Below are positions 8,884 through 17,155 of a stretch of 64,000 bases of DNA, in pieces; the stretch's first letter is position 1, and each line of letters begins with the position of its first letter. Both the position numbers and the translations under genes were made by a program. Origin of the DNA: BCD1 sp965230565 (GTDB lineage: Bacteria > Bacteroidota > Bacteroidia > Chitinophagales > Saprospiraceae); the NCBI GenBank assembly GCA_965230565.1, contig CBDDLH010000011.1:124001-188000 (forward strand), read 5' to 3'. Below the pieces are notes generated by a model, which saw only the letters and a list, made by a program, of their open reading frames with translations, had not been told where the DNA came from and ran no database searches.

Positions 8884-8931
8884 CAAAGATAACGTTTTTC
8901 AATTAACTTAGTTTTGTTTTTAAACTAAGTT
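8884..8931 (-). promoter_or_regulatory. nadA promoter with palindromic operator
   Basis: The minus strand reads TATCTTTG at 8891-8884 (a -7 element), 32 bases before the nadA start. An inverted repeat, AACTTAGTTT (8905-8914) and AAACTAAGTT (8922-8931) with a seven-base spacer, covers the region where -33 contacts would lie. This placement fits repressor control. NrtR-type regulators control NAD genes in other bacteria, but linking this site to NrtR is a guess. Confidence 0.6.
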
Positions 8932-9073
8932 TAACATTTTGACGCTGATGCAGCAATTTGGTCACAGTTTTAAAGACTGTGAAGTTATGGAAAATAGTTT
9001 TGGGAGGAAAGGTTTTTACTGAAAAGGGACACCTTTTTGGCAGAAGTTGCATCTAGTAGGAAAGCAGCACTCT

Positions 9074-10216
9074 ATGAAAAACCTTTACTTTTTTCCATTT
9101 CTTATTGCTCTTTCAATCTTTTCCTGTAGTGATGAAGTCGGGGATATTTCCGGGAAGTGGGAGTATTATGCCTATTACTGTGACCGAGCTTCTGATTTTG
9201 ATGTGTGGGGTTTTGAGGTTTTTAACGATACCATGTCCATATATGATTACAACTATGTGATTTTGAAATATACTTTTGCTATTGATAAGGACTCCATCGT
9301 TTTGACTGGCGAATCTGATACTTTAAAACTATCAATTTTAAGGATGGGAGATACGCTATTAATCGATAGTACTTTTTATGTGCGAAATGATAGTATGAAA
9401 ACCGGGAAAGTGATTTCTTTGGCCGAGGTTGAGGGCGAAACCATCTTTACACGTTCATTGGGTGGTTACTCGGTGTGGAGTATTGGAATTTACCATCAAC
9501 CCCTTTTTGATGAATCCATTGATGAAAGCCGGGTTTATAATCTTCGGTTTGGCGACAAAGTGTCAAGTATCGAAGATCTTCCCCTGTTCCTACAAAGAAA
9601 CCATCGTAGTTATCCTGCTTACATAAATATTTATCCTGATAAAAATGTGAACTTAAAACACTACCTGGAAATTCTGATGACCATTAAATATAGTGGCTAT
9701 TTCAAGGTGAATGTTATAACCAATAAACCAGGCTTGGAAATCCTGGAAGGCTTCAGGGAAACAAAAACTTTTTGGAAAGATGAATTGATCCATTTTGAAG
9801 AGCTTAGGTCACAAAATGGAATGCCTTTGCCGCCACCTCCACTACCGCCTACACGGTCAGAGTTATTTACCATAAAACAATTTATTAAGGAGATTGAACC
9901 GCTATCCATTATTCATTTGGATAAAAGTGGATACTATTTCATTAACCAATCATTAAAATCCTTTCCGGATGAGGTGATGCTCGATGATAGCGGACACTAC
10001 CTTTTTGTATGTGATGAAGCCATGTCCATGAAAACCTATGGTCAGTTCAGAGTTGATCTTCAAAGGTATTTGCAAAGTCGCAAGGAAACACATGCTCTGA
10101 ATTTATTTTTTAAACCATTTAATGAATTGACTATTGATCAAAAGCAGGAAGTTTCCCGGAATATTCCCAAAGTGTTTTTTGTGGGGAAAAGTTTTTATGA
10201 GGAGTATGCTGATTGA
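9074..10216 (+). CDS. Orphan lipoprotein of unknown function
   Basis: I do not recognise this 380-residue protein. It begins MKNLYFFPFLIALSIFSC, a lipoprotein signal with the lipid-bearing cysteine at residue 18, so it should be anchored in a membrane facing the periplasm or surface. A proline-rich linker (PLPPPPLPPT) near residue 255 separates two halves of roughly 250 and 120 residues. Such linkers often separate independently folding parts. The start at 9074 is preferred over the in-frame ATG at 9047 because only 9074 gives a proper signal peptide. Gene context gives no clue: nadA is divergent and a peptidoglycan hydrolase follows after 456 bases. Confidence 0.7.
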   Translation: MKNLYFFPFLIALSIFSCSDEVGDISGKWEYYAYYCDRASDFDVWGFEVFNDTMSIYDYNYVILKYTFAIDKDSIVLTGESDTLKLSILRMGDTLLIDSTFYVRNDSMKTGKVISLAEVEGETIFTRSLGGYSVWSIGIYHQPLFDESIDESRVYNLRFGDKVSSIEDLPLFLQRNHRSYPAYINIYPDKNVNLKHYLEILMTIKYSGYFKVNVITNKPGLEILEGFRETKTFWKDELIHFEELRSQNGMPLPPPPLPPTRSELFTIKQFIKEIEPLSIIHLDKSGYYFINQSLKSFPDEVMLDDSGHYLFVCDEAMSMKTYGQFRVDLQRYLQSRKETHALNLFFKPFNELTIDQKQEVSRNIPKVFFVGKSFYEEYAD

Positions 10217-10228
10217 TTTTTCTTGCCG

Positions 10229-10280
10229 GCGGACAGGAATCCGCTTCTTTGACTCGTGTAGGACAGGATGTCCTAACGAG
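10229..10280. repeat. REP-like double palindrome
   Basis: Two adjacent palindromes follow the lipoprotein gene. The first is GCGGACAGGAATCCGC (10229-10244). The second is nested: CTCGT (10253-10257) pairs with ACGAG (10276-10280) outside TAGGACA/TGTCCTA (10259-10265 and 10269-10275). The GGACAGGA core recurs at 45072. Confidence 0.7.
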
Positions 10281-10672
10281 CAGTAATGGTGAAATGAGGA
10301 GTTTTACATGCCCGCTTCACTCTACTGGCGGATAAGTATTTTTCACCTTAATGAAAAAGGTACAATACGACTAATAAATTGTACTGTACTGCTTCTGGTT
10401 TTTCCTTAGCCTAATAATCCCGAATTGTTAAAAATTTTACCATTACGTTAAATCCGTTTTAAAACCTGTACATCCTGAAATTATATTTCCATTAAATCGT
10501 CTTATTAGTCCAACCAGTCAAAATTCAGACACTTGAGGTGAATGGATTTCAGAGGAATCAGGAAATTTTTACAAAACGGATCTTACCAGCAAAGAGCAAA
10601 CAGCAATCAGTTGCTTATTTTTTAACCAAACCATCATTTATGTTTTGACAGCTTACTTTAAAATCATTTATC
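10281..10672. other. Intergenic stretch without a gene
   Basis: The rest of this gap shows no credible reading frame. It holds one small inverted repeat, GTACAAT (10360-10366) with ATTGTAC (10378-10384), and AT-rich sequence leading to the glucosaminidase gene. No good TAnnTTTG element stands out. Confidence 0.4.
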
Positions 10673-11926
10673 ATGTGCAATCGGATAGTTTTAAGTACAG
10701 TTGTATTCCTGCTGTTTATCGGCAGTATTTTCGCTGAAGAGCCAAATCAGGCTCACCTGGATTACATTTATAAGTATAAGGATCTTGCCATTCAGGAAAT
10801 GCAGAGATCCTCTATTCCTGCCAGTATTACTTTGGCTCAGGGTATTCTGGAATCCGCTGCCGGGACAAGCAAGCTGGCTGTGGAAGGGAATAACCATTTT
10901 GGGATTAAATGTGGTTCTGACTGGTTTGGTGCTACCATCTATAAAAAAGATGATGACCAGGATGGTTCTGGCCAAATTGTATTGAGTTGTTTTCGAAAGT
11001 ATGATTCCGTTGAGGAAAGTTATGTGGCCCATTCCGATTTTCTCCACCATCCAAATAAGCCCTGGTATAAACCGCTTTTTGAACTGGATATCACCGATTA
11101 CAAAGGCTGGGCACATGGATTGTTGAAGGCAGGATATGCCACCAATCCCAAATATCCTGAATTGCTGATCGGTTTGATCGAACGATATGAGCTCTACAAA
11201 TACGATGGAGTTTCCTCAGGGAATCCAGTAACGCCTTCACACCCTGATGTTGAAGTTGTGTTGTATAACAATCGGGTACCTTATACTTTAGCGAAAGCAG
11301 GAGAAAGACTGGGAGCAGTTGCTTTGAGGACAGGTGTTCCTACCCGTCAGCTGGTGAAATACAATGATGGACTGGAGGATGGCAACCAGGTATTGGAAGC
11401 CGGTCAATTGGTTTATCTCAAGCATAAAAAATGGAACAATATGGATACTGAAAGCGAGTATCATATTGTTTTGGCCGGAGAGACTATGATTGATATTTCT
11501 CAGATGTATGCGGTGAGTTTGTTCTGGTTGAATTTTAAGAACAGGCTGAAAGAAGGACAGCAGCCTGCTGTCGGTGAGAAAATTAAACTGCGGGGTAACA
11601 GAGTTGCGGAACCACCTAAACTGGCAAGCCAAAAGGACATTGCTGCGTTGGAGGCAGAGAATCCTGAAGAAGATCTGATGGATTGGGAAATTGCCCCTGA
11701 AATAAATCCGATAAAACCGGAAGTAGTACCGTTGCCGATCAGGAATATGGATCCGGAAGAGCCCGTTGCTCAGCCGCTGCCATATGTGGTTTATGTTGTC
11801 AAAAAGGGAGATACACTGTGGAGGATCAGTCAGAACTACAATGTTTCTGTGGAGGAACTCAAACGAATGAATAATCTGACCAGCAATATTATCAGTATCG
11901 GACAGGAATTAAAGATAGATCCATAA
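10673..11926 (+). CDS. Secreted N-acetylglucosaminidase with LysM domains
   Basis: Peptidoglycan hydrolase of 417 residues. A signal peptide (1-21, ends IFA) is followed by a glucosaminidase (FlgJ/LytG-type) domain at about 25-175, with the catalytic glutamate in AQGILESAAGTSKLA and the GNNHFGIKC signature. About 195-305 holds two divergent LysM-like modules, and 372-417 a canonical LysM (YVVKKGDTLWRISQNYNVS). The enzyme should bind and cleave glycan strands in the periplasm. It is a clear paralogue of the membrane-anchored protein at 31654, but has LysM modules and no transmembrane anchor. It is followed by an excellent terminator, so it is monocistronic. Confidence 0.93.
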   Translation: MCNRIVLSTVVFLLFIGSIFAEEPNQAHLDYIYKYKDLAIQEMQRSSIPASITLAQGILESAAGTSKLAVEGNNHFGIKCGSDWFGATIYKKDDDQDGSGQIVLSCFRKYDSVEESYVAHSDFLHHPNKPWYKPLFELDITDYKGWAHGLLKAGYATNPKYPELLIGLIERYELYKYDGVSSGNPVTPSHPDVEVVLYNNRVPYTLAKAGERLGAVALRTGVPTRQLVKYNDGLEDGNQVLEAGQLVYLKHKKWNNMDTESEYHIVLAGETMIDISQMYAVSLFWLNFKNRLKEGQQPAVGEKIKLRGNRVAEPPKLASQKDIAALEAENPEEDLMDWEIAPEINPIKPEVVPLPIRNMDPEEPVAQPLPYVVYVVKKGDTLWRISQNYNVSVEELKRMNNLTSNIISIGQELKIDP

Positions 11927-11938
11927 GTTGAAAGTATG

Positions 11939-11980
11939 CAGGCCTCGAAAGAAATTCCTTCGAGGCCTGTTGCTGTTTTT
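11939..11980 (+). terminator. Terminator after the LysM glucosaminidase
   Basis: CAGGCCTCGAA (11939-11949) pairs perfectly with TTCGAGGCCTG (11959-11969), loop of nine, followed by TTGCTGTTTTT. Confidence 0.88.
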
Positions 11981-12054
11981 GGCAGGAATTGATTCTGAAA
12001 ACGCAGTGTTTTTATTGTATTTGAAAAAAAATGAAAAAAAATTAAAGGCAACTA

Positions 12055-12085
12055 TTGCACATTTATGAGTAATAGTATACATTTG
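12055..12085 (+). promoter_or_regulatory. tRNA-Asn promoter
   Basis: TTG at 12055-12057, a 20-base spacer and TACATTTG at 12078-12085 form a complete Bacteroidota promoter. Transcription would start near 12092, about 34 bases before the mature tRNA. Confidence 0.8.
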
Positions 12086-12125
12086 CACTCGCATTTTTAC
12101 AGAAAGATGCTTTAAACAAATAAAT

Positions 12126-12199
12126 GCCTCTTTAGCTCAGCTGGTTAGAGCGCCGGACTGTTAATCCGTAGGTCCTAGGTTCAAGTCCTAGAAGGGGCG
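12126..12199 (+). tRNA. tRNA-Asn (anticodon GTT)
   Basis: A 74-base cloverleaf. The acceptor arm pairs GCCTCTT (12126-12132) with AAGGGGC (12192-12198), including one G-T pair. The D arm carries AGCTCAGCTGGTTAGAGC, the anticodon loop CTGTTAA with GTT at 12160-12162, and the T arm GGTTCAAGTCC. CCA is not encoded. The first anticodon-stem pair is a C-T mismatch. A promoter and a terminator closely flank it, so it is a single-gene transcript. Confidence 0.97.
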
Positions 12200-12206
12200 C
12201 AACAAA

Positions 12207-12243
12207 AGACTCATCTGCAATAGTGGATGGGTCTTTTTTTATT
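12207..12243 (+). terminator. tRNA-Asn terminator
   Basis: AGACTCATC (12207-12215) pairs with GATGGGTCT (12226-12234), partly through G-T pairs, followed by a run of T's, eight bases after the tRNA. Confidence 0.8.
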
Positions 12244-12377
12244 TCAGGAAGCCTAATTTAATGCCTCTTCCCCTCCAAACCATTTTCTTAACCCCCAATT
12301 CCTTTTTTAATCGGGAAAGCCGTACCTTAGTCCTCCTAAAAATAGCATCATTTTGATGCTTAAACCAACTTAAAGTT

Positions 12378-13298
12378 ATGAGTTTACTGACGGTAGGTAC
12401 CATCGCTTTTGACAGTATTGAAACACCATTTGGAAGAGCGGAACGGGTGGTAGGCGGAGCCGGTGTTTATATTCCTTTAGCGGCTTCCTATTTTACGGAT
12501 GATCTTAAGATTGTTTCGGTAGTAGGTGGAGATTTCCCTCCCGATGAAATCGATTATATGGTTTCAAGAGGGATTGACACTGAGGGGCTACAGGTGATAG
12601 AAGATGGCAAAACCTTTACCTGGCATGGGAAATATAAACCCAATATGACAGAGCGGGAAACACTGGATACACAACTCAATGTTTTGGCATCCTTTGATCC
12701 CGTTTTACCGGAAAGCTATAAAGAGGTGGATTACCTTATGTTGGGTAATATGACTCCTTCTCTCCAAATGCGCGTTATCGATCAGCTGAAAAAACGACCA
12801 AAGCTCATTGCACTGGATACCATGAATTTCTGGATGGATACGGCTATGGATGAATTGAAAAAGGTGTTGCAATATGTGGATGTACTCACCATCAATGATG
12901 ATGAAGCCCGTCAACTTTCCGGAAAATTCTCCCTGGTAAAAGCGGCTGCCTCCATTCATAAAATGGGCCCCAAATATCTCGTAGTCAAAAAAGGAGAGCA
13001 CGGCGCACTGTTGTTCCAGAACAGCAATGTCTTTTTTGCTCCGGCCTTACCATTGGCAGAGATTTTCGATCCAACGGGTGCAGGAGATACCTTTGCTGGA
13101 GGCTTTATCGGTTATCTTGCCTCTACAGAAGACCTTTCTTTTGAAAATATGAAACGCGCAGTGATCTACGGCTCGGCAATGGCATCGTTCTGCGTGGAAA
13201 AATTCAGTATTGCCCGCTTAAAAGAATTGAACGACGATGAAATCACCGAAAGAATGGTGAATTTCGTACAGTTGGTCAATTTTGATGCGAAGTTGTAA
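12378..13298 (+). CDS. PfkB family carbohydrate/nucleoside kinase
   Basis: ATP-dependent kinase of the ribokinase superfamily, 306 residues. The N-terminal sugar-binding glycines appear as VVGGAGVYIP (about 24-33), and the catalytic signature DPTGAGDTFAGG is at 231-242 with the base Asp237. Family members phosphorylate sugars or nucleosides such as ribose, fructose or adenosine; the sequence alone does not tell which. The leader has a small perfect hairpin, AGCATCA/TGATGCT (12344-12360). The gene converges on the DUF4837 gene, and the gap between them is one large inverted heptamer array. Confidence 0.9.
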   Translation: MSLLTVGTIAFDSIETPFGRAERVVGGAGVYIPLAASYFTDDLKIVSVVGGDFPPDEIDYMVSRGIDTEGLQVIEDGKTFTWHGKYKPNMTERETLDTQLNVLASFDPVLPESYKEVDYLMLGNMTPSLQMRVIDQLKKRPKLIALDTMNFWMDTAMDELKKVLQYVDVLTINDDEARQLSGKFSLVKAAASIHKMGPKYLVVKKGEHGALLFQNSNVFFAPALPLAEIFDPTGAGDTFAGGFIGYLASTEDLSFENMKRAVIYGSAMASFCVEKFSIARLKELNDDEITERMVNFVQLVNFDAKL

Positions 13299-13302
13299 TC
13301 CG

Positions 13303-13389
13303 GTTGCAAGTTGCTGGTTTCTGGTTGCTAGTTATTTTAAAACCAGCAACCAGCAACCAGCAACCAGAAACGAGTAACCAGCAACCAAT
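13303..13389. repeat. Inverted pair of heptamer arrays (array 2)
   Basis: Five units in GTTGCTG orientation (13303-13337) face seven units in AACCAGC orientation (13341-13389) across three bases, making one large potential hairpin between two convergent genes. It starts five bases after one stop codon and ends three bases before the other. Confidence 0.85.
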
Positions 13390-13392
13390 TTA

Positions 13393-14475
13393 TCAATACT
13401 CCACTCCTCTCAGGATATACTCCAGGTGTTGCATGTAGTCCCGCTTGGCTTTATTTGGTGCCAGGACAAATCCATCGACATACAGCAATTCCTTTTTCTC
13501 AGGATTGTGTACAAGATAGCTGATGAATGGACCGGCCATGTAATCATTGACCATTTCCCAGATGCCACGGGCTTCCAGTACATAATTTCCGTTAACGGTT
13601 TTTACGGAAGTAAACATAGGCAGGTCCGTATCATTGACCTTTACAAAACTTCCTTCAATGGTGGAGGAGATATATTTCCTGCCAATATCATCACGGATCT
13701 TTTTGAGACCTTCCGGAGTCAATTGTTTTTGATCGGTATAAGGTACTGTGGTAATTAGCAGATTACTGTTGTACTTGTCGCTGCTTCTTCTCAACCACAT
13801 CACCTCGCCATCATCCACAGCCTGCATATAATCCGCAGGTATGTCCATGTCAGCTCCGAAATTCGTCAACGCCCGGTTCTGGGCAGTGATATTGTTCCCG
13901 GAATGGAAAACGGCCCTTTCTATCAATGGTAAATCGTGATCCAGGATCTTTTTGGATACTCCGGGGAAGTTATCCACGATATTCTGAGCAAGCTGATCAT
14001 GCGACCAGGCAAACTGATAGAAGACAAACTGATTCTTGGCCCAACGGTCCTTGCTGACCGGGCAGTTGTAAGAAAGATCCTCTTTGGACCGTTGGATATT
14101 TGCTTCGCCCAGGTCTTTTTTGACCAATTGAGTGGTTTTTGAGTCATCATCATTGAGATTGGCAATGATGATGTAATTGGTCAATTCTTTCAGCAACGGT
14201 TGATGGTCAATATTCTCAGGAGTAAAATGCCTTAAATCAAATAATGGCTCTGGCTGAGGAAGGATCAGGTACGGCCCCTGATAGTAATATCGAAGGCTGT
14301 CACCAACGTGGCTTTCCCACATGTCCTGATCACAAATGACGTTAATTTGATTTACTTTTCCGACCGCTACCGGAACGGGACGGAAACTATCGGTTACTTC
14401 ATTTTGGCAACCTGAAACTAAAAGAACAAGTGCTAAGAAGCTCACCAGGTGGAATTGAAACTTATGCATATTCAT
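13393..14475 (-). CDS. DUF4837 family lipoprotein
   Basis: A 360-residue lipoprotein: the signal MNMHKFQFHLVSFLALVLLVSGC places the acylated cysteine about residue 23. The body resembles the Bacteroidota family DUF4837 (QINVICDQDMWES near the start; MWLRRSSDKYNSNLLI later), whose function is unknown. The start at 14475 is chosen because a TATTTTTG promoter lies at 14507-14500; the in-frame ATG at 14520 would be upstream of transcription. Some DUF4837 neighbourhoods contain cell-wall genes, but here the neighbours are a kinase and a MoxR ATPase, which gives no clear lead. Confidence 0.8.
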   Translation of the reverse strand: MNMHKFQFHLVSFLALVLLVSGCQNEVTDSFRPVPVAVGKVNQINVICDQDMWESHVGDSLRYYYQGPYLILPQPEPLFDLRHFTPENIDHQPLLKELTNYIIIANLNDDDSKTTQLVKKDLGEANIQRSKEDLSYNCPVSKDRWAKNQFVFYQFAWSHDQLAQNIVDNFPGVSKKILDHDLPLIERAVFHSGNNITAQNRALTNFGADMDIPADYMQAVDDGEVMWLRRSSDKYNSNLLITTVPYTDQKQLTPEGLKKIRDDIGRKYISSTIEGSFVKVNDTDLPMFTSVKTVNGNYVLEARGIWEMVNDYMAGPFISYLVHNPEKKELLYVDGFVLAPNKAKRDYMQHLEYILRGVEY

Positions 14476-14499
14476 TACGACGACGATTAATTTAATTTT

Positions 14500-14507
14500 C
14501 AAAAATA
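14500..14507 (-). promoter_or_regulatory. -7 element for the DUF4837 gene
   Basis: The minus strand reads TATTTTTG, 24 bases before the chosen start. This decides the start in favour of 14475. Confidence 0.5.
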
Positions 14508-14640
14508 ATACATTATACATGGCTCCGGAAATTTACTGATGCAAACCAGTGAATCAACGGGTTATGGGGCTTGCCTCCCTTCACTGGAAGGCTTGCTGTT
14601 TGTTTCCTATTAGATGCCGCCGCCGATCTTTTTGGTGGGA

Positions 14641-14673
14641 AGACCTCCGAGGTTTCGAAAACCTCGGAGGTCT
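14641..14673. repeat. 15-bp perfect hairpin, ACCTCCGAGG type
   Basis: AGACCTCCGAGGTTT (14641-14655) and AAACCTCGGAGGTCT (14659-14673) pair perfectly around CGA. There is no T-run on either side, so it looks like a dispersed palindromic repeat and not a terminator. It sits in the gap between two minus-strand genes. Confidence 0.65.
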
Positions 14674-14682
14674 ATGGCCTAA

Positions 14683-14720
14683 ATAAAAAACCCGAATAAT
14701 GACCAAAGTCAAAATTCGGG
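14683..14720 (-). terminator. Terminator after the MoxR gene
   Basis: On the minus strand CCCGAAT and ATTCGGG (14714-14720 with 14691-14697) pair across a 16-base loop and are followed by TTTTTTATTT. It lies 45 bases past the MoxR stop. Confidence 0.75.
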
Positions 14721-14764
14721 CTGGATGGTATTATATCCGTAATTCTTTAAGAAAACTTCTATCT

Positions 14765-15736
14765 CTAAAACAGGCTTTTGATCACATCCTCTTCTGAGAT
14801 GCCTTCCGCTTCGGCTTTGTAATTTCTTACGATTCTGTGGCGGAGTACAAAATTGGCGATCGCCTGTACATCTTCGATATCCGGTGAATATTTACCGTGG
14901 ATGGCCGCATGGCATTTTGCACCCAATACGAGGTATTGAGATGCCCTTGGCCCTGCTCCCCAGGAAATATACTGGTTGACCATATCCGTTGCGCGATCAG
15001 TTCCCGGACGTGTTTTGGTCGACAGGGAAACTGCGTATTCAAGCACATTATCTGCAATAGGAATCTTGCGGATCAGTTTCTGGTAGAAAAGAATCTGCTC
15101 TCCCGTAACCACATGCTTGAGATCGTTCTGTTGAACGGTGGTTGTTGCTTTTACAATATTGATCTCCTCGTCGTAAGATGGATAATCAAGGAATATATTG
15201 AACATGAAACGGTCCAGCTGCGCTTCAGGCAGTGGGTAGGTTCCTTCCTGCTCGATTGGGTTTTGTGTTGCCAAAACAAAGAATGGTGCAGGAAGTTTAT
15301 GTGTGTCGCCACTTACCGTAACGGATCTTTCCTGCATGGCCTCCAAAAGGGCTGCCTGGGTTTTAGGAGGTGTACGGTTGATCTCATCTGCCAAAACGAT
15401 ATTGGAAAAGATCGGTCCGCGATTGAATTTAAAATGACGGTCTTCATCGAGAATCTCGGAACCGGTAATGTCCGAAGGCATCAGGTCAGGTGTAAACTGA
15501 ATTCTTTTGAAATCGAGGTCCAATACTTCGGCAATGGTACTTACGAGCAATGTTTTCGCCAATCCGGGTACCCCGACCAGCAAACTGTGTCCGTTGCTGA
15601 AAAGGGAAATGATCACTGCCATCACTACTTCGTCCTGCCCTACGATCACCTTACCTACTTCGCTTTTGAGGTCTTTATATGATTGTGCCAACGCGTCAAC
15701 CGCTTCTACATCCGTTTTAAATTCCAGTTTTGACAT
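14765..15736 (-). CDS. MoxR family AAA+ ATPase
   Basis: Cytoplasmic chaperone-like ATPase of 323 residues. It carries Walker A GVPGLAKT (about 55-62), Walker B NIVLADEINR, the sensor stretch LATQNPIEQEGTYPLPEAQLDRF and the C-terminal lid domain. MoxR proteins usually work with von Willebrand A proteins and DUF58 proteins encoded in the same operon to mature or activate membrane complexes. None of these partners is next to it here, so this copy is a stand-alone gene. It has its own terminator at 14683. Confidence 0.93.
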   Translation of the reverse strand: MSKLEFKTDVEAVDALAQSYKDLKSEVGKVIVGQDEVVMAVIISLFSNGHSLLVGVPGLAKTLLVSTIAEVLDLDFKRIQFTPDLMPSDITGSEILDEDRHFKFNRGPIFSNIVLADEINRTPPKTQAALLEAMQERSVTVSGDTHKLPAPFFVLATQNPIEQEGTYPLPEAQLDRFMFNIFLDYPSYDEEINIVKATTTVQQNDLKHVVTGEQILFYQKLIRKIPIADNVLEYAVSLSTKTRPGTDRATDMVNQYISWGAGPRASQYLVLGAKCHAAIHGKYSPDIEDVQAIANFVLRHRIVRNYKAEAEGISEEDVIKSLF

Positions 15737-15933
15737 CTATGTATTTTTTGTATTTTTCTTCAAAGAAGCCGCAAGTTCTTAAATTAATTGACAATAAGCA
15801 AGCTTAATTAAACTAAGTTGCGCGTTCCGGGCTTCCGGTTTCATAGTTCGATTATTATAAGTAAAATTTTAAAAGCCTGAACACGTAAATCCTGAATTAA
15901 CCTGGTGAAGTTCAAAATATCAGTTTGACTGAA

Positions 15934-15993
15934 AACCAGCAACCAGCAACCAACCAGTAACCAGCAACCAGCAACCAGCAACCAGCAACTGAG
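15934..15993. repeat. AACCAGN heptamer array 3
   Basis: AACCAGC repeated with one truncated unit (AACC at 15948-15951) and one AACCAGT variant, eight units in all, ending one base before the stop codon of the dipeptidase gene. Seven of the eight complete units are identical. Confidence 0.85.
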
Positions 15994-15994
15994 G

Positions 15995-16696
15995 CTAATT
16001 ATCACAATTCCATAACATATCCGATAATGGATAGTTTTGATCTTGCAGGGAAAAATGCCACCATTCGGTATTAATTGGTTTGAATCCATACCGGAGCATT
16101 ATTTCAGACAACATTTGCCTGTTTTGTAAAACGCTGTCCGGGTGATTCTGGTATGTAATGTGCGCCTCTACCCCGAAATAATCATACCCTGTCCCCATAT
16201 CCAGTTCCTTGCCTTTAGAATCGACAATTGTCAAGTCTACAGCTGCTCCACGATTATGCATAGACCCTTTTTGGGGATCAGCGACATATCTGGGGTCGGG
16301 AACTTTTTCCCATAATTTCCATTGAATGGGCCTTGGGCGGTAGCAATCGAACATTTTCAGTCCATACCCTTTGCTTTGTAATTCTTTCTGAATTTCCAGA
16401 ATTTTCAGAGCAGCCGCCTTACGCAAAAAGCACCTGCCACACTCGTACATTTGTTCTTTTACAAAATTGTCGGTCGTGGCATATTTCAGATCCATAATGA
16501 TGGTCGAGTCCATTTGGCCGATATCCGTCCACACAGTTGTGTCGTAATCAAAAACGATCTTTTTTTCAACGATCATCTCCGGTTCTTCGGAAACTTTCGT
16601 AGAATCCGGAGCACTTTCCACGCTTATAGACTTCTCTTTGGTTGGTACGTTGCATGCAAAAAGAAAAAACAGAAAGCAGAGCAGTGAATATTTCAT
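15995..16696 (-). CDS. D-alanyl-D-alanine dipeptidase (VanX/DdpX family), lipoprotein
   Basis: Zinc dipeptidase of peptidase family M15D that splits D-Ala-D-Ala; in non-resistant bacteria it usually serves peptidoglycan recycling or starvation survival. The 233-residue precursor has a lipoprotein signal (MKYSLLCFLFFLFAC, lipid Cys15). Metal ligands and catalytic residues are intact: Arg120 in CYRP, His147 and Asp154 in SMHNRGAAVDLT, Glu211 and His214 in EWWHF. No vanH, vanA or VanRS genes accompany it, so a vancomycin-resistance role is not supported. The stop codon is abutted by heptamer array 3. Confidence 0.92.
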   Translation of the reverse strand: MKYSLLCFLFFLFACNVPTKEKSISVESAPDSTKVSEEPEMIVEKKIVFDYDTTVWTDIGQMDSTIIMDLKYATTDNFVKEQMYECGRCFLRKAAALKILEIQKELQSKGYGLKMFDCYRPRPIQWKLWEKVPDPRYVADPQKGSMHNRGAAVDLTIVDSKGKELDMGTGYDYFGVEAHITYQNHPDSVLQNRQMLSEIMLRYGFKPINTEWWHFSLQDQNYPLSDMLWNCDN

Positions 16697-16769
16697 TTAT
16701 TGAAGTTTTAAAATTGGCTAACCTAGTAATTTGAATAATTTCCTGCCGAATCAACATACTTCTAGAATC

Positions 16770-17100
16770 AGGCTAAGGCTGAGGCTGAGGACAGTTGACT
16801 GCCATATGAAGGATGATACGATTAGTTTGGATCGAAATATTTTAATCAATAATGGAGACACAGAGGGTTGTACCGCAAAGTTACGCCGAGTTCTCGCAAA
16901 GTTTCGCAGAGAAAAACAAACTAATCTACGGTTATCAGCGCTACTCTAACGATTCTCTGCGGCATAACACTATCAATTTGCCCCAGGTAAAATAGTTGAT
17001 TTTAAGAAGTTATGTCCACATACTTGGATTTAATTATTTAACCATTATGGAAATTCTGAAATTCAACAAATAACCCTTAGCCTCAGCCTTCTCCTTAGCC
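16770..17100. repeat. Gap with hexamer and CGCAAAG repeats
   Basis: The 459-base gap before the GT39 gene has no gene but three repeat patches: AGGCTA/AGGCTG hexamers at 16770-16790; a CCGCAAAGTTA-type array at 16873-16914 with a period of 10-12 bases; and the hexamer again, on the other strand, at 17076-17100 (CCTTAGCCTCAGCC). Confidence 0.65.
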
Positions 17101-17128
17101 TACATTCAGCTATGCTGAATTATTTCTT

Positions 17129-17136
17129 TACTTTTG
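17129..17136 (+). promoter_or_regulatory. -7 element for the GT39 gene
   Basis: TACTTTTG matches TAnnTTTG and lies 20 bases before the ATG at 17156. No clear -33 TTG is present. Confidence 0.5.
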
Positions 17137-17155
17137 CGTTCAATTGCCTGTTGAC

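Noticed and set aside
10623..10636. TTAACCAAACC before the LysM glucosaminidase as another TetR site
   Set aside because: Only the left half-site matches; the GTTAA half is missing.
13303..13389. Tandem short repeats as a possible CRISPR array
   Set aside because: The units are seven bases, directly adjacent, without spacers of constant length, and no cas genes are present.
14765..15736. MoxR gene as part of a MoxR-DUF58-VWA operon
   Set aside because: The flanking genes are a dipeptidase and a DUF4837 lipoprotein, with a terminator directly after; no partner genes are present.
15995..16696. VanX-like gene as part of a vancomycin-resistance cluster
   Set aside because: vanH, vanA-type ligase and VanR/VanS are absent; a lone lipoprotein dipeptidase fits wall recycling.
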